Shown: piece after piece, positions 48,686-57,803 of the stretch | Position numbering within the stretch: the stretch's first letter is position 1 | How the letters are laid out: each line of letters starts with the position of its first letter | Source of the DNA: JAMLJG01 sp035327585 | GTDB taxonomy: Bacteria; Verrucomicrobiota; Kiritimatiellia; CAIVKH01 | NCBI GenBank assembly: GCA_035327585.1 | Contig: DAOLDD010000005.1 | Span: 92,050 to 156,049, forward strand | DNA: 64,000 nucleotides | Direction of reading: 5' to 3' | The notes under the pieces: model-generated | Seen by the model: only the letters and a program-made list of their open reading frames with translations | What the model was told of the DNA's origin: nothing | The model's database searches: none | Made by a program: the position numbers and the translations under genes

Positions 48686-49350
48686 AGCCGCAGCCGCTGC
48701 CGCTCGACCTGTATCTCGTGACCGACTCGGCGCTCGCGGCCCCGCGAGCGCTGGTCGATGTGGTCGCGGCGGCGGTGCGTGGCGGCGTTTCGCTCGTGCA
48801 GCTGCGCGAGAAGCAGCTCCCCGCGCCCGCGTTCACCGCGCTCGCGCGCGAGGTTCTCGGCATCACGCGTCCGGCCGGCGTGCCGCTGCTCATTAATGAC
48901 AACGTCGAGGTGGCCCTCGCCGCCGGCGCGGACGGCGTTCATGTCGGGCAATCGGACGTGCCCTGGCAGGACGTGCGCCGACGCCTGGGCCCTGATGCGA
49001 TTATCGGGCTCTCGGTGGAGTCGTGGACCCAGGCCATCGCGGCGTCGGAGGCGAAGGTGGATTACCTGGGCGTGAGTCCGGTCTTCTGCACACCGACGAA
49101 GCCCGAATTGCAGCACGCGCTCGGACTCGACGGCCTGCGCGCGATTCGCGCGACGACGCGCCTGCCGCTGGTCGCCATTGGCGGGATGAACGCGGACACG
49201 GCGGCGGACACAATTCGCGCCGGCGCGGACGGCCTCGCGGTGGTGTCCGCCATTTGCGCGGCGCCCGATCCGGAGGCGGCGAGCCGCGACTTGCTGGCGA
49301 TCATCCGCGCGGCGAAGCGCGCACGGTTCAAACCGGGAGCATCCGCATGA
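48682..49350 (+). CDS. thiE: Thiamine-phosphate synthase
   Basis: 222 residues, joins the thiazole and pyrimidine phosphates. 'DLYLVTDSALA', 'GGVSLVQLREKQL', 'PLLINDNVEVALAAGADGVHVGQSDVP', 'IIGLSVES' and 'DYLGVSPVFCTPTKPEL' are the full set of family motifs. Overlaps thiM and thiD by 4 bases each. Confidence 0.96.
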   Translation: MKPQPLPLDLYLVTDSALAAPRALVDVVAAAVRGGVSLVQLREKQLPAPAFTALAREVLGITRPAGVPLLINDNVEVALAAGADGVHVGQSDVPWQDVRRRLGPDAIIGLSVESWTQAIAASEAKVDYLGVSPVFCTPTKPELQHALGLDGLRAIRATTRLPLVAIGGMNADTAADTIRAGADGLAVVSAICAAPDPEAASRDLLAIIRAAKRARFKPGASA

Positions 49351-50171
49351 AAACCCCCATACGCCTGCTGACCATCGCCGGTTCCGACAGCGGCGGCGGC
49401 GCGGGCATCCAGGCCGACCTCAAGACGTTCTCCGCGCTCGGCGGCTACGGCATGTCCGCGATCACCGCGCTGACCGCGCAGAATACCCAGGGCGTCCGCG
49501 GCATCCACGAGGTGCCGCCCGCGTTCGTCGCCGAGCAGATCGACGCCGTGCTGGAGGACATCGGCGTGGATGCGGTGAAGATCGGCATGCTCGCCTCGCC
49601 CGCGATCATCACCGCCGTGGCCGATCGGCTGCGCCACCATCGCGTGGCGCGCGTCGTGCTCGATCCGGTGATGGTGGCGACCAGCGGCGACAAGCTGCTG
49701 CGCGACGACGCCATCGAGGCGTTGCAGGCCGAGTTGTTTCCCCTCGCGACCGTGCTGACGCCGAACGCGCGCGAGGCGGAGGTCCTGCTTGGGCGCCCGT
49801 TGCGGACCGATGAGGACGCCGCCGCAGCGGCGCGCGACCTGCTTGCGCGCGGGCCCGGTGCGGTGCTGGTGAAGGGCGGACATTTCGACGGCACGACGAG
49901 CAGCGATGTACTCGCCGGGCGCGGCGAGGCGGATGTCCGCTGGTTCCGCGCGCCGCGCATCGACACGCGCAACACGCACGGCACGGGGTGCACGCTGTCC
50001 GCCGCGATCGCCGCGGGGTTGGGGCGGGGGCTCCTCGTCTTCGAGGCGGTGCGCGAGGCCAAGGCCTACATCTCCGCCGCGATCACTGCGGGCGCGACGC
50101 TGCACATCGGGCGCGGCCACGGCCCGGTGCATCATTTTTATGCGCTGGCCGAATGGAGGCGAGGGGCATGA
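49347..50171 (+). CDS. thiD: Hydroxymethylpyrimidine / phosphomethylpyrimidine kinase
   Basis: 274 residues. 'LLTIAGSDSGGGAGIQADLKTFSALGGYGMSAITALTAQNT' is the classic N-terminus, 'VLDPVMVATSGDKLL' and 'NTHGTGCTLSAAIAAGL' (anion hole) the active site. I chose the ATG at 49347 inside the thiE stop (ATGA). Provides HMP-PP for ThiE. Confidence 0.96.
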   Translation: MKTPIRLLTIAGSDSGGGAGIQADLKTFSALGGYGMSAITALTAQNTQGVRGIHEVPPAFVAEQIDAVLEDIGVDAVKIGMLASPAIITAVADRLRHHRVARVVLDPVMVATSGDKLLRDDAIEALQAELFPLATVLTPNAREAEVLLGRPLRTDEDAAAAARDLLARGPGAVLVKGGHFDGTTSSDVLAGRGEADVRWFRAPRIDTRNTHGTGCTLSAAIAAGLGRGLLVFEAVREAKAYISAAITAGATLHIGRGHGPVHHFYALAEWRRGA

Positions 50172-50818
50172 GCATCACGCCGTCGTTGTGGAATCAGTCG
50201 AAACCGGTGTACGACGCGATTCTCGCGCATCCGTTCAACCGCGAACTCGCGACCGGCACGCTCGCGCGCGACCGGTTCGCCTACTATGTGCAGCAGGACT
50301 CGCTCTACCTGCGCGACTACGCGCGCGCGCTGGCGCAACTCGCGGCGCGGGCGCCCGACGCGGCCGCCGCCGAGGATTTGCTGGGATATGCGAAGGGCGG
50401 CATGGAGGTGGAGCGCGCGCTGCACCAGCACTTCTTCACGCAATTCAACATCGCGCATACCGATGTCATGGAACCCGCATGCTTCGCCTACACCCAGTTC
50501 CTGCTCGCGCGGACCGCGCTGGACGATTTCGCGGTGGGCCTCGCGGCGGTGTTGCCGTGCTTCTGGATCTATCGCGAGGTCGGGCTGCACATCGCCGCGC
50601 ACGCCGTGCCCGCCAATCCGTACGCCCCGTGGATCGCGACCTACAGCGACGCGTCCTTTGGCGTTGCCGTCCGACGCATGCTGGAACTCACCGACGCCGC
50701 GGCCGCCGGTGCGAGCCCCGCGCTGCGCGATGCCATGCACGCAGCCTACGCCGCATCCACCCGCTGCGAGTGGTGCTTCTGGGACGCCGCCCACCGCCTC
50801 GAACGCTGGCCCGTCTGA
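50168..50818 (+). CDS. tenA: Aminopyrimidine aminohydrolase / thiaminase II
   Basis: 216 residues. TenA salvages pyrimidine from degraded thiamine. 'LWNQSKPVYDAILAHPFNRELATGTLARDRFAYYVQQDSLYLRDYARALA' is the family start; the catalytic Cys is in 'AAVLPCFWIYREVG', and 'CFWDAAHRLERWPV' the C-terminal Glu/Trp region ('SASTRCEWCFWD'). Start overlaps the thiD stop. Together thiM-E-D-tenA form a salvage operon without thiC or thiG. Confidence 0.93.
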   Translation: MSITPSLWNQSKPVYDAILAHPFNRELATGTLARDRFAYYVQQDSLYLRDYARALAQLAARAPDAAAAEDLLGYAKGGMEVERALHQHFFTQFNIAHTDVMEPACFAYTQFLLARTALDDFAVGLAAVLPCFWIYREVGLHIAAHAVPANPYAPWIATYSDASFGVAVRRMLELTDAAAAGASPALRDAMHAAYAASTRCEWCFWDAAHRLERWPV

Positions 50819-50895
50819 TTGGCGTCCGCGCGTCGGTGTTGGTTGCAGGGATGAAAAATCCGGCGCGCCGGGGTATGCTGTGCGGGGAGGTTGCG

Positions 50896-51090
50896 ATGAA
50901 ATACGCAGTCAACGTGGAGCAGGGCGAGGGCGGGGAGTATGTCGCCTCCTGCGCGGAACTTGGCGTGAGTACAACCGGCTTGAGCGCGGCGAATGCGCTC
51001 GACGCACTGCGCGACGAAATCCGCTACCGCCTCGAAATGTGCCCCTGCACGACCGTCGGCGACGACTACGTGCAACTCGACGTGCAGTGA
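50896..51090 (+). CDS. HicB-like small protein (orphan antitoxin-type)
   Basis: 64 residues: 'MKYAVNVEQGEGGEYVASCAELGVSTTGLSAANALDALRDEIRYRLEMCPCT'. It has the partial RNase-H-like fold of HicB antitoxins (strand, 'GEYVASC-EL', then helix 'NALDALRDEI') but no DNA-binding tail, and no hicA lies beside it. ATG at 50896 after ggggagg. May be a DUF1902-type solitary protein. Confidence 0.65.
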   Translation: MKYAVNVEQGEGGEYVASCAELGVSTTGLSAANALDALRDEIRYRLEMCPCTTVGDDYVQLDVQ

Positions 51091-51249
51091 ATCCGGGCCC
51101 ACCCCGCGATTGGCACAAAGCGTGCTCAATAGATCATTCGGTTCGGGACGATCCGACTGATCTTCCTGATCCAAAGCGCCTTGCGAAAGTTTCACGCGTT
51201 GGTGGGTGAGCCATAATGGCGCTTTTGTGGGCGGACTGGAGGGACAACT

Positions 51250-53880
51250 ATGCAACTCGACAAACTGACCATCAAGTCGCAGGAGGCGGTACAGGCGGCG
51301 CAGCGGGTGGCCGACGAGCGGCGGCATGCCGAGGTGGAGGTGGATCACCTGGGGCTGGCGCTACTGGACCAGCCGGAGGGCGTTGTGCGTCCCTTGCTGG
51401 AGCGGCTGGGGGCGAAGGCGGACGCGTTGCGCGGGCAGCTCGACGGCGAACTGGCAAAGCGGCCGAAAGTCGAGGGCGTCGCCGAGCGGTATCCGTCGCG
51501 CGGGTTCCGCGAGGTCCTGCAACAGGCGTTCACCATCGCCGCGAACATGAAGGACGACTACGTCAGCACGGAGCACCTGTTCCTCGCCGCGCTGGAGGCG
51601 AAGGATGCCGCGTTCGCGAAGCTGGCGAAGGCCGCCGGCGTGACGAAGGATGCCGCGCTGAAGGCGTTGCAGGCGGTGCGTGGGAGCCAGCGCGTGACGG
51701 ACCAGAACCCGGAGGACAAATACGAGGCGCTCAAGAAGTACGGGCGCGACCTGACCGACGCCGCGCGGCAGGGCAAGCTGGACCCGGTCATCGGGCGCGA
51801 CCAGGAAATCCGCCGCGTGGTGCAGGTGCTGTCGCGCCGTACGAAGAACAACCCGGTGCTGATCGGCGAGCCGGGCGTCGGCAAGACCGCGATCGCGGAG
51901 GGGCTCGCGCAGCGCATCATCGCGGGCGACGTGCCGGAGAGTTTGAAGAACAAGCGCATCGTGTCGATGGACCTCGGCGCGATGCTCGCGGGCGCGAAGT
52001 ACCGCGGCGAATTTGAGGACCGCTTCAAAGCGTTCATCAAGGAGGTCATCGACGCGGCGGGCGGCATCGTGCTCTTCATCGACGAACTGCACACGCTGGT
52101 CGGCGCGGGCAAGGCGGAGGGCGCGGTGGACGCGTCGAACATGATCAAGCCCCCGCTCGCGCGCGGCGAGCTGCGCTGCGTCGGCGCGACCACGCTCGAC
52201 GAATACCGCAAGTACATCGAGAAGGACCCCGCGCTGGAGCGCCGGTTCCAGCCGATCACCGTGGGCGAGCCCAGCGTCGAGGACACCATCGGCATCCTGC
52301 GCGGCCTGCGCGAGCGCTATGAGGCGCACCACGGCGTACGCATCCAGGACGCGGCGCTCGTCGCGGCGGCCACGCTCTCGCACCGCTACATCAGCGACCG
52401 GTTCCTGCCGGACAAGGCGATCGACCTGGTGGACGAGGCCGCGAGCCGGCTGCGCATGGAGATCGACAGCATGCCCGTCGAGATCGACGAGGTGCGGCGC
52501 CGCCTGCTGCAGCTCGACATTGAGCGCGAGGCGCTCCGCAAGGAGAAGGACGACGCGTCGCGCGAGCGGCTCCAGAAACTCGACGCCGAGCGCGCGCGCC
52601 TCAAGGAGGAAAGCGCCGGCATGATGCTGCACTGGGAGAAGGAGAAGGAATTGATCGGCCAGCTCCGCTCGCTGACCCAGGCGCTCGACCTGCTGCGCGG
52701 CGAGGAGGAGGCGGCGAAGCGGAACAACGACCTCGGCAAGGCGGCGGAAATTCTCTACGGCAAGATTCCCAGCGTCGAAAAGCAGATGAAGGAAGGGCAG
52801 GCGAAGCTTGCGGAGCTGCAGAAGGACCGCCAGATGTTGAAGGAGGAGGTCGACCCCGAGGACATCGCGTCGGTGGTCGCGCTCTGGACGCGCATCCCGG
52901 TGAGCCGCCTGCTGGAGACCGAGAAGCAGAAGTTGATCCACATGGAGGACCGCCTGCGCGAGCGCGTGGTGGGCCAGGCGGAGGCCGTGTCCGCCGTCGC
53001 GCGCGCGGTGCGCCGCTCGCGGTCCGGGTTGCAGGACCCGAACCGGCCGCTGGGTTCGTTCATTTTCCTCGGCCCGACCGGCGTGGGCAAAACCGAGCTG
53101 GCGCGCGCGCTGGCGGAGTTTTTATTCGACGACGAGCATGCGATGGTGCGGATCGACATGTCCGAGTTCATGGAGAAGCATTCCGTGAGCCGGCTCATCG
53201 GCGCGCCGCCCGGCTACGTCGGCTACGACGAGGGCGGCTACCTGACCGAGCACGTGCGGCGGAAGCCGTATTCGGTGATCCTGTTCGACGAGATCGAGAA
53301 GGCGCATCCCGACGTGTTCAACGTGCTGCTGCAGATTCTCGACGACGGGCGGCTCACGGACGGGCAGGGGCGCACGGTGGATTTCCGCAACGCGCTCATC
53401 ATCATGACCTCGAACCTCGGCGGCACGATCATCCAGGAGACGCTGGAGCGGCATCCGGGCGTGACCGGCGACGATCCCGCGTACGAGCAGATGGAGGCGC
53501 GCGTGCACGAGACGCTGCGCAAGGCGTTCCGGCCCGAGTTCCTGAACCGGATCGACGAGACGATCATCTTCCACAGCCTCTCGCGCGAGCAGATCGGCAG
53601 CATCGTGGACATCCAGTTGCAGCGGCTGCGCAAGCACCTGGCGGAGCAGAAGATTGAGCTGGAGCTGACCGACGCCGCCAAGCAGGCGCTCGCCGCGGAA
53701 GGCTACGACCCCGTCTTCGGCGCGCGCCCGTTGAAGCGCGTCATCCAGCGCAAGGTGCTCGACGCCCTCGCGATGGAACTGCTCGACGGCCGCCTCGCCC
53801 CCGGCAGCCGCGTCACCGCCGACGTGTCCACCGCGAAAGCAGGCGAACTGGAATTCCGCGCCACCACCCCGCTGAAATAA
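51250..53880 (+). CDS. clpB: ATP-dependent disaggregase ClpB
   Basis: 876 residues, hexameric AAA+ chaperone that rescues aggregated proteins with DnaK. N-domain ('LTIKSQEAVQAAQRVADERRHAEVEVDHLGLALLDQPEG'), first ATPase with Walker A 'GEPGVGKTAIAEG' at residue 206, long coiled-coil M-domain ('DASRERLQKLDAERARLKEESA' and after), second ATPase with 'GPTGVGKTELARAL' at residue 608 and the C-terminal sensor-2 'GYDPVFGARPLKRVIQ'. Start supported by 'ggaggga'. Normal length. No convincing heat-shock promoter was found. Confidence 0.97.
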   Translation: MQLDKLTIKSQEAVQAAQRVADERRHAEVEVDHLGLALLDQPEGVVRPLLERLGAKADALRGQLDGELAKRPKVEGVAERYPSRGFREVLQQAFTIAANMKDDYVSTEHLFLAALEAKDAAFAKLAKAAGVTKDAALKALQAVRGSQRVTDQNPEDKYEALKKYGRDLTDAARQGKLDPVIGRDQEIRRVVQVLSRRTKNNPVLIGEPGVGKTAIAEGLAQRIIAGDVPESLKNKRIVSMDLGAMLAGAKYRGEFEDRFKAFIKEVIDAAGGIVLFIDELHTLVGAGKAEGAVDASNMIKPPLARGELRCVGATTLDEYRKYIEKDPALERRFQPITVGEPSVEDTIGILRGLRERYEAHHGVRIQDAALVAAATLSHRYISDRFLPDKAIDLVDEAASRLRMEIDSMPVEIDEVRRRLLQLDIEREALRKEKDDASRERLQKLDAERARLKEESAGMMLHWEKEKELIGQLRSLTQALDLLRGEEEAAKRNNDLGKAAEILYGKIPSVEKQMKEGQAKLAELQKDRQMLKEEVDPEDIASVVALWTRIPVSRLLETEKQKLIHMEDRLRERVVGQAEAVSAVARAVRRSRSGLQDPNRPLGSFIFLGPTGVGKTELARALAEFLFDDEHAMVRIDMSEFMEKHSVSRLIGAPPGYVGYDEGGYLTEHVRRKPYSVILFDEIEKAHPDVFNVLLQILDDGRLTDGQGRTVDFRNALIIMTSNLGGTIIQETLERHPGVTGDDPAYEQMEARVHETLRKAFRPEFLNRIDETIIFHSLSREQIGSIVDIQLQRLRKHLAEQKIELELTDAAKQALAAEGYDPVFGARPLKRVIQRKVLDALAMELLDGRLAPGSRVTADVSTAKAGELEFRATTPLK

Positions 53881-54467
53881 GCGTCGAGCTCCCGCGCCCC
53901 GCGTCCAACGGAGGAATCTCACCACGGAGGCACGGAGATGCGGAGAGGATTGGGCGGGGGGCTGGGTTTACGTTACCAAAGACCCGCACCAGCCGCGGTC
54001 GTCACTCTCGCATTCACGTCGGCGCGCCCACCCACTCGCTTGCCGGTCGGGACAGGAACTCGGACGGGGGGATTCCCTGGGCGCCGACAAGCCGCTTTGC
54101 TCATTACGTTGAGTAAATTTACTCAAAATAGCCCGGACACGCCGCGAAAGCCTGTCGCCTCCCCCTCGTCGTCGTCCCCGAATGAGACAACCACGAAAAT
54201 ACGAAGCACACGAAAAGCGGAACTGCGGATGGTGCAGATATCACAGATAAATTCGCGCCCATTCGCGTCAATTCGCGGTAGTCCTCCTCCGAAAAAGGAA
54301 CCGCGGATTGCGCCGATTTTGCGGATGGGGAGGGGACAACCACGAATGGACACCAATCGACACGAATGGGGAACAGCGGATTGGTCGGATCGACACGGAC
54401 CCCCATCTCACGCCCCTGCAACTTGCAACCTGCAACTTGCAACTCATCAAATCCTACAAAATCATCC
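53881..54467. repeat. Repeat-rich spacer before the third toxin-antitoxin pair
   Basis: 587 bases without a gene. It strings together several repeat phrases: 'caccacggaggcacggagatgcgg' (about 53921), 'aaccacgaaaatacgaagcacacgaa' (about 54180), 'aaattcgcgcccattcgcgtcaattcgcgg' (about 54244), 'gaaccgcggattgcgccgattttgcgg' (about 54298), 'aaccacgaatggacaccaatcgacacg' (about 54339) and 'caacttgcaacctgcaacttgcaac' (about 54419). The sequence is AT-richer than the genes around it. No transposase remnant is recognisable. Confidence 0.7.
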
Positions 54468-54495
54468 TTGTCTTACCCAACGCGCATTGTAGTAT
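54468..54495 (+). promoter_or_regulatory. Predicted leaderless promoter of the third toxin-antitoxin pair
   Basis: TTGTCT at 54468-54473, 16-base spacer, TAGTAT at 54490-54495, six bases to the ATG at 54502. The run ttgtagtataag contains an almost palindromic AT-rich core that could be an operator. Confidence 0.55.
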
Positions 54496-54501
54496 AAGGC
54501 C

Positions 54502-54747
54502 ATGAATGTAGCGCTCAAAGCCGAGTCGGTTTGTTTTTCGGTGAAGGGGCAGGTGGTCATTCCCCGGCGGTTTCGGAAGGAGTTTGAGATTGAGGAGGGG
54601 ACGCATGCCTTTGTGGAGGCGACGCCGGAGGGCATTCTCATCAAGCCGGTGACGCCCCGGTTCATCCGCGGCCTGCGGGGCTCGCTCAAGGGGCGCGGCG
54701 TGCTCAAGGCCATGATGGAGGACCGCAAGGCCGAGCGGGACACCTGA
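54502..54747 (+). CDS. AbrB/MazE-type antitoxin
   Basis: 81 residues. 'SVCFSVKGQVVIPRRFRKEFEIEEGTHAFVEATPEGILIKPV' is a full AbrB swapped-hairpin domain (K-G-Q-V-V-I-P core). The C-terminal tail 'RGLRGSLKGRGVLKAMMEDRKAERDT' should bind the toxin. One base separates its stop from the toxin ATG. Confidence 0.9.
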   Translation: MNVALKAESVCFSVKGQVVIPRRFRKEFEIEEGTHAFVEATPEGILIKPVTPRFIRGLRGSLKGRGVLKAMMEDRKAERDT

Positions 54748-54748
54748 G

Positions 54749-55156
54749 ATGGCGATCAAGGTGTTGGATAGCTGGGCGTTGATCGCCTTCCTGGAGGACG
54801 AACCGGCCGCGGAGCGGGTGGAACAGGTGCTGACGCAGGCGGCGGCGGATCGGCACAAGTTGCTGATGAGCGTCGTGAACTGGGGCGAGATCTACTACAA
54901 CACCATGCGCGAAGTCTCGCAGGCCGCCGCCGAGCAGCAGGCCCGCGCGATCGCCGTCCTGCCCATCCAGCTCGTAGACGTGAGCGCCGACCTCACCCTC
55001 GTCCGCCAGGCCGCCATCTACAAGGCCACCTGCAAAATGTCCTACGCCGACTGCTTCGCCGCCGCACTCGCCAAACTGAAAAACGCCGAACTCCTCACCG
55101 GCGACCGCGAATTCAGGCAGGTGGAGAAGGACATCAAAATCAACTGGCTGAATTGA
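54749..55156 (+). CDS. PIN-domain toxin (VapC-like)
   Basis: 135 residues. 'IKVLDSWALIAFLEDEPAAERV' holds the first Asp, 'SVVNWGEIYYNTMR' the Glu, 'CKMSYADCFAAALAKLKNAELLTGDREF' the distal Asp pair. Typical VapC ribonuclease architecture paired with an AbrB-type antitoxin. The gene is GC-rich like its neighbours though both flanks are AT-richer repeat spacers. Confidence 0.9.
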   Translation: MAIKVLDSWALIAFLEDEPAAERVEQVLTQAAADRHKLLMSVVNWGEIYYNTMREVSQAAAEQQARAIAVLPIQLVDVSADLTLVRQAAIYKATCKMSYADCFAAALAKLKNAELLTGDREFRQVEKDIKINWLN

Positions 55157-55480
55157 ACCGCCCCCCGTACGACCGCCTCCTCGAATAGGACAACCACGAA
55201 GCACACGAAAGGGGAACCGCGGATTGCGCCGATTTCGCGGATGGGGAGGGGGCAACCACGGATGGACACGGATCGACACGGATTAGGGAGCGCGGATTAA
55301 GCTGATTAACAGGGGGCTGCAACCCGCAACCCGTCTCGTCCACAGAACGCCAACCCTGTAGCCGCGGGCGCTGACCGCGGCAGACCGGGCGGCAACCCCA
55401 TCGACTCTCAATATTCCCGCCTAATCCCGGCTGACTCCGACCCGGTTGACTCCTGTCGTCGCGGTCATTTTGCGCGCTGG
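55157..55480. repeat. Repeat-rich spacer after the third toxin-antitoxin pair
   Basis: 324 bases without a gene. It repeats phrases of the upstream spacer: 'aaccacgaagcacacgaaaggggaaccgcggattgcgccgatttcgcgg' (about 55190-55240, given here in general form), 'aaccacggatggacacgg' (about 55254), 'gcggattaagctgatta'. The toxin-antitoxin pair is thus bracketed by related sequences in the same orientation. Confidence 0.65.
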
Positions 55481-55789
55481 TCAGGATGTGGCTCGGTGCC
55501 CGAGGCTATTGCCTTCGGCATCGTAAACGAGCCCATCAATTCCGACACAAACCTCAACGATGTAATCATCGACATCAATTGCGTGGTCGAATTCCATTGT
55601 ATTTTCGAGGAACAGAGTAAGTCGCTCAATAATGTCCTCGGCTAGGCTCATCTGCGCTTCGCGCAGTGTAGGGTAAACGATCGTATTCCCCCGCGCATCA
55701 TGCTCACTGGCAACTGTGCCTTCGCAGATCGTGTCGATGCAAAGGCAGTAGCCGGTATCCAGTGGGCTTGGGGAGTTGCCGGTGTGCAC
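55481..55789 (-). CDS. Small hypothetical protein paired with the nuclease/helicase
   Basis: 102 residues, acidic, no known domain. It contains 'TGYCLCIDTICEGTV', 'LREAQMSLAEDIIERLTLFLEN' (a probable amphipathic helix) and 'IDVDDYIVEVCVGIDGLVYDAEGNSLG'. Probable GTG start 11 bases after the stop of the nuclease/helicase gene, with 'gaggg' upstream. Same lower-GC composition as that gene, so they probably arrived together. It could be an inhibitor, adaptor or immunity partner; this is guesswork. Confidence 0.6.
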   Translation of the reverse strand: MHTGNSPSPLDTGYCLCIDTICEGTVASEHDARGNTIVYPTLREAQMSLAEDIIERLTLFLENTMEFDHAIDVDDYIVEVCVGIDGLVYDAEGNSLGHRATS

Positions 55790-55800
55790 GTTCCAGCCCT

Positions 55801-57795
55801 CTACAACACGGGCAACCCGATCTCTTTGAGGTAGTTGAATGTTGAATCGTAAATTGATGGGTGTCGCGTGATGTCCTGTTGATCACCCTCGGGGATGAAA
55901 ATCACCATGCCTTGACGCGCGCGCGTAAGAAGAACCCGGTATGTGTTCTTCAGGTACTGCTGTCTGTCCCGCTTATGAATGTGCTGCCACGCGGCGCCCC
56001 TGAATGAGTGATGACGCCATCCATCGCCAGAGAAACGCAGATCGCCGTCCCACGTAACACAGACCCAATCAAGTTCGAGGCCTTGAACTTGAAACTCGGT
56101 GGCGGCGTCCTCCAAGTAGTCGCTCGACCGGGTATCATCCGGAGGGTTCAGAAAATAGTGGATTGGATCAACATTTACCCTGATATCAATCGCGTGCGGC
56201 TTCAGCCGCGCGGCTTCGGACGATGCCACCAGTCCCACTTTCTCCGAACCTCTGGCGTGTTCGCGAAGCCACAATTTCGCGGCCCCAAGGTCTCGCGTCA
56301 CGGCAATCGGAAATCTATCCGCCATTCGACTCAACGAATTCCGGGCCGCAGGAACATCGAGGTCCAGCAGCTCCTTAACAAAGCGCGACACGTTTTCGGC
56401 TCGGTAGGATCGCATCGCGACGGCGAGATGTAGGCTGGGGTCGTGGCAGACCTTGTCGTGCTGCTGGAGCTCTTGTAGGGCGGCGCCTGCGCCAAACTCG
56501 GAGTCGTTCAACTCCGGCGAGATGTACACCCACCAGTGCGGCAATTTCCGACGCACGGCCATTATCCATTCGCCGATGCCGGCCTCTCCATCATGGATTT
56601 CTTGTCCTCCACCAACAAGGCAGACGACTACGGCCCAATCCTCGTGTCGATCGAGGTAGGAGATCAAATATTCAGGCTCAGATTGATCGAAGTCTTTTCG
56701 GTTTTTCCGGCGTCGCATAAAATCAATAGTCTTCTTGGCATTCCAGGCTCGTTGAGCCTCGTCAAAAACGACAACGTGGTCGAATGGCGCTCTGCCGGGG
56801 TCATTTAGGCCCTCATCGCCGAAGTGGTGCACGTTTTGTATGAAGTATCGAATTTTGCGTGAAGCCTCCGACATTTCCAAACGCGAATACTGTCCCGACT
56901 TCCTTAGTCGCCCCCGTTCATCGCGAATCAAGGCCTCTTGAAGAACTGCGACCAGGGGGCCATTTCCCGAGAGGAAAACGGAGCGATCTGCGTTCTCGCG
57001 ATCTCTTCGTCGCGTCGCGAGGTTCAGGCCGACAAGCGTCTTTCCTGCGCCGGGTACACCCGTGACAAAGCAAATCACCTTTTGATTGTTTGACTGTGCG
57101 TGGGCGATAATTTCTTCGAGTCGATTCGCGGTTAACGAAAGATTTGTAGCTCCAGCCTCGTGCCGAGTAATCGCCTCAACGGAATGGCGTGCGTAGAGGG
57201 CTTGGGCCGCTTCGATGATCGTTGGAGTGGGGTGATATGGACTTGATGCCCACGTTTCGGGATCGCCAGCTCTGACTTTGCTGATTGTCAGCAGTTCGTC
57301 TACGAGCTCCCGCAGACGAGTGCAGCTACATAGTGATGGGGAGAACACGCCGTCACGATAGGCACATCCAACACGCTTGGTATCCGACGGTGCCTCCGTC
57401 GCGATGAGGACGGGGAAAATCGGGAGAGCGTGACTTCCTTCGTGAAAGTACTTCAGATCTAATCCGTAATCCCAAACTTGTACGATGTCGTTTTTGTTGA
57501 ACTCCCGCTCGCCGACTTTGAACTCGATTGGTATGACAATTCCAGAAGACCACAGGACTGCATCGATTCGCCGTCCCACGCGCGGAATTTCGAATTCGAG
57601 AAAGATATGTCCGTCTACTCCCCGCACGGCGGCCCGAAGGATTTCAATCTCTGCCTGCCAAGCCGGCATTTGATCACCCTCGACCGTGTTGCTTGATGCC
57701 GCGAGACCTCCAATTATCTCCTCGACCGTGCTGGAAACAAAAACGTCTACTGGAGCAGAGTATCCGGCGCGTTTTGATAGAGATTGCGTGATCAC
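55801..57795 (-). CDS. DUF2075-type nuclease-helicase protein (PD-(D/E)xK plus SF1-like motor)
   Basis: About 664 residues. Near residues 75-95 'RRIDAVLWSSGIVIPIEFKVG' has the D...E-x-K spacing of PD-(D/E)xK nucleases. Walker A 'GVPGAGKTLVGLN' is at residue 246, Walker B 'VVVFDEAQRAW' near 345, and superfamily 1-type C-terminal motifs are 'TEFQVQGLELDWVCVTWDGDL' and 'YRVLLTRARQGMVIFIP'. DUF2075 proteins are often found in defence islands. Composition is clearly lower in GC than its neighbours, a sign of transfer. The start is my inference: the GTG at 57795 is where homology begins and lies eight bases after a -10 box; in-frame ATGs at 57957 and 58107 would add non-homologous residues. Confidence 0.8.
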   Translation of the reverse strand: MITQSLSKRAGYSAPVDVFVSSTVEEIIGGLAASSNTVEGDQMPAWQAEIEILRAAVRGVDGHIFLEFEIPRVGRRIDAVLWSSGIVIPIEFKVGEREFNKNDIVQVWDYGLDLKYFHEGSHALPIFPVLIATEAPSDTKRVGCAYRDGVFSPSLCSCTRLRELVDELLTISKVRAGDPETWASSPYHPTPTIIEAAQALYARHSVEAITRHEAGATNLSLTANRLEEIIAHAQSNNQKVICFVTGVPGAGKTLVGLNLATRRRDRENADRSVFLSGNGPLVAVLQEALIRDERGRLRKSGQYSRLEMSEASRKIRYFIQNVHHFGDEGLNDPGRAPFDHVVVFDEAQRAWNAKKTIDFMRRRKNRKDFDQSEPEYLISYLDRHEDWAVVVCLVGGGQEIHDGEAGIGEWIMAVRRKLPHWWVYISPELNDSEFGAGAALQELQQHDKVCHDPSLHLAVAMRSYRAENVSRFVKELLDLDVPAARNSLSRMADRFPIAVTRDLGAAKLWLREHARGSEKVGLVASSEAARLKPHAIDIRVNVDPIHYFLNPPDDTRSSDYLEDAATEFQVQGLELDWVCVTWDGDLRFSGDGWRHHSFRGAAWQHIHKRDRQQYLKNTYRVLLTRARQGMVIFIPEGDQQDITRHPSIYDSTFNYLKEIGLPVL

Positions 57796-57803
57796 GAGTG
57801 TTG

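Noticed and set aside
51170..51225. Sigma-32-like heat-shock promoter before clpB (CTTGCGAAA...CCATAAT)
   Set aside because: The spacing between the two halves is about 22 bases, too long for the known consensus.
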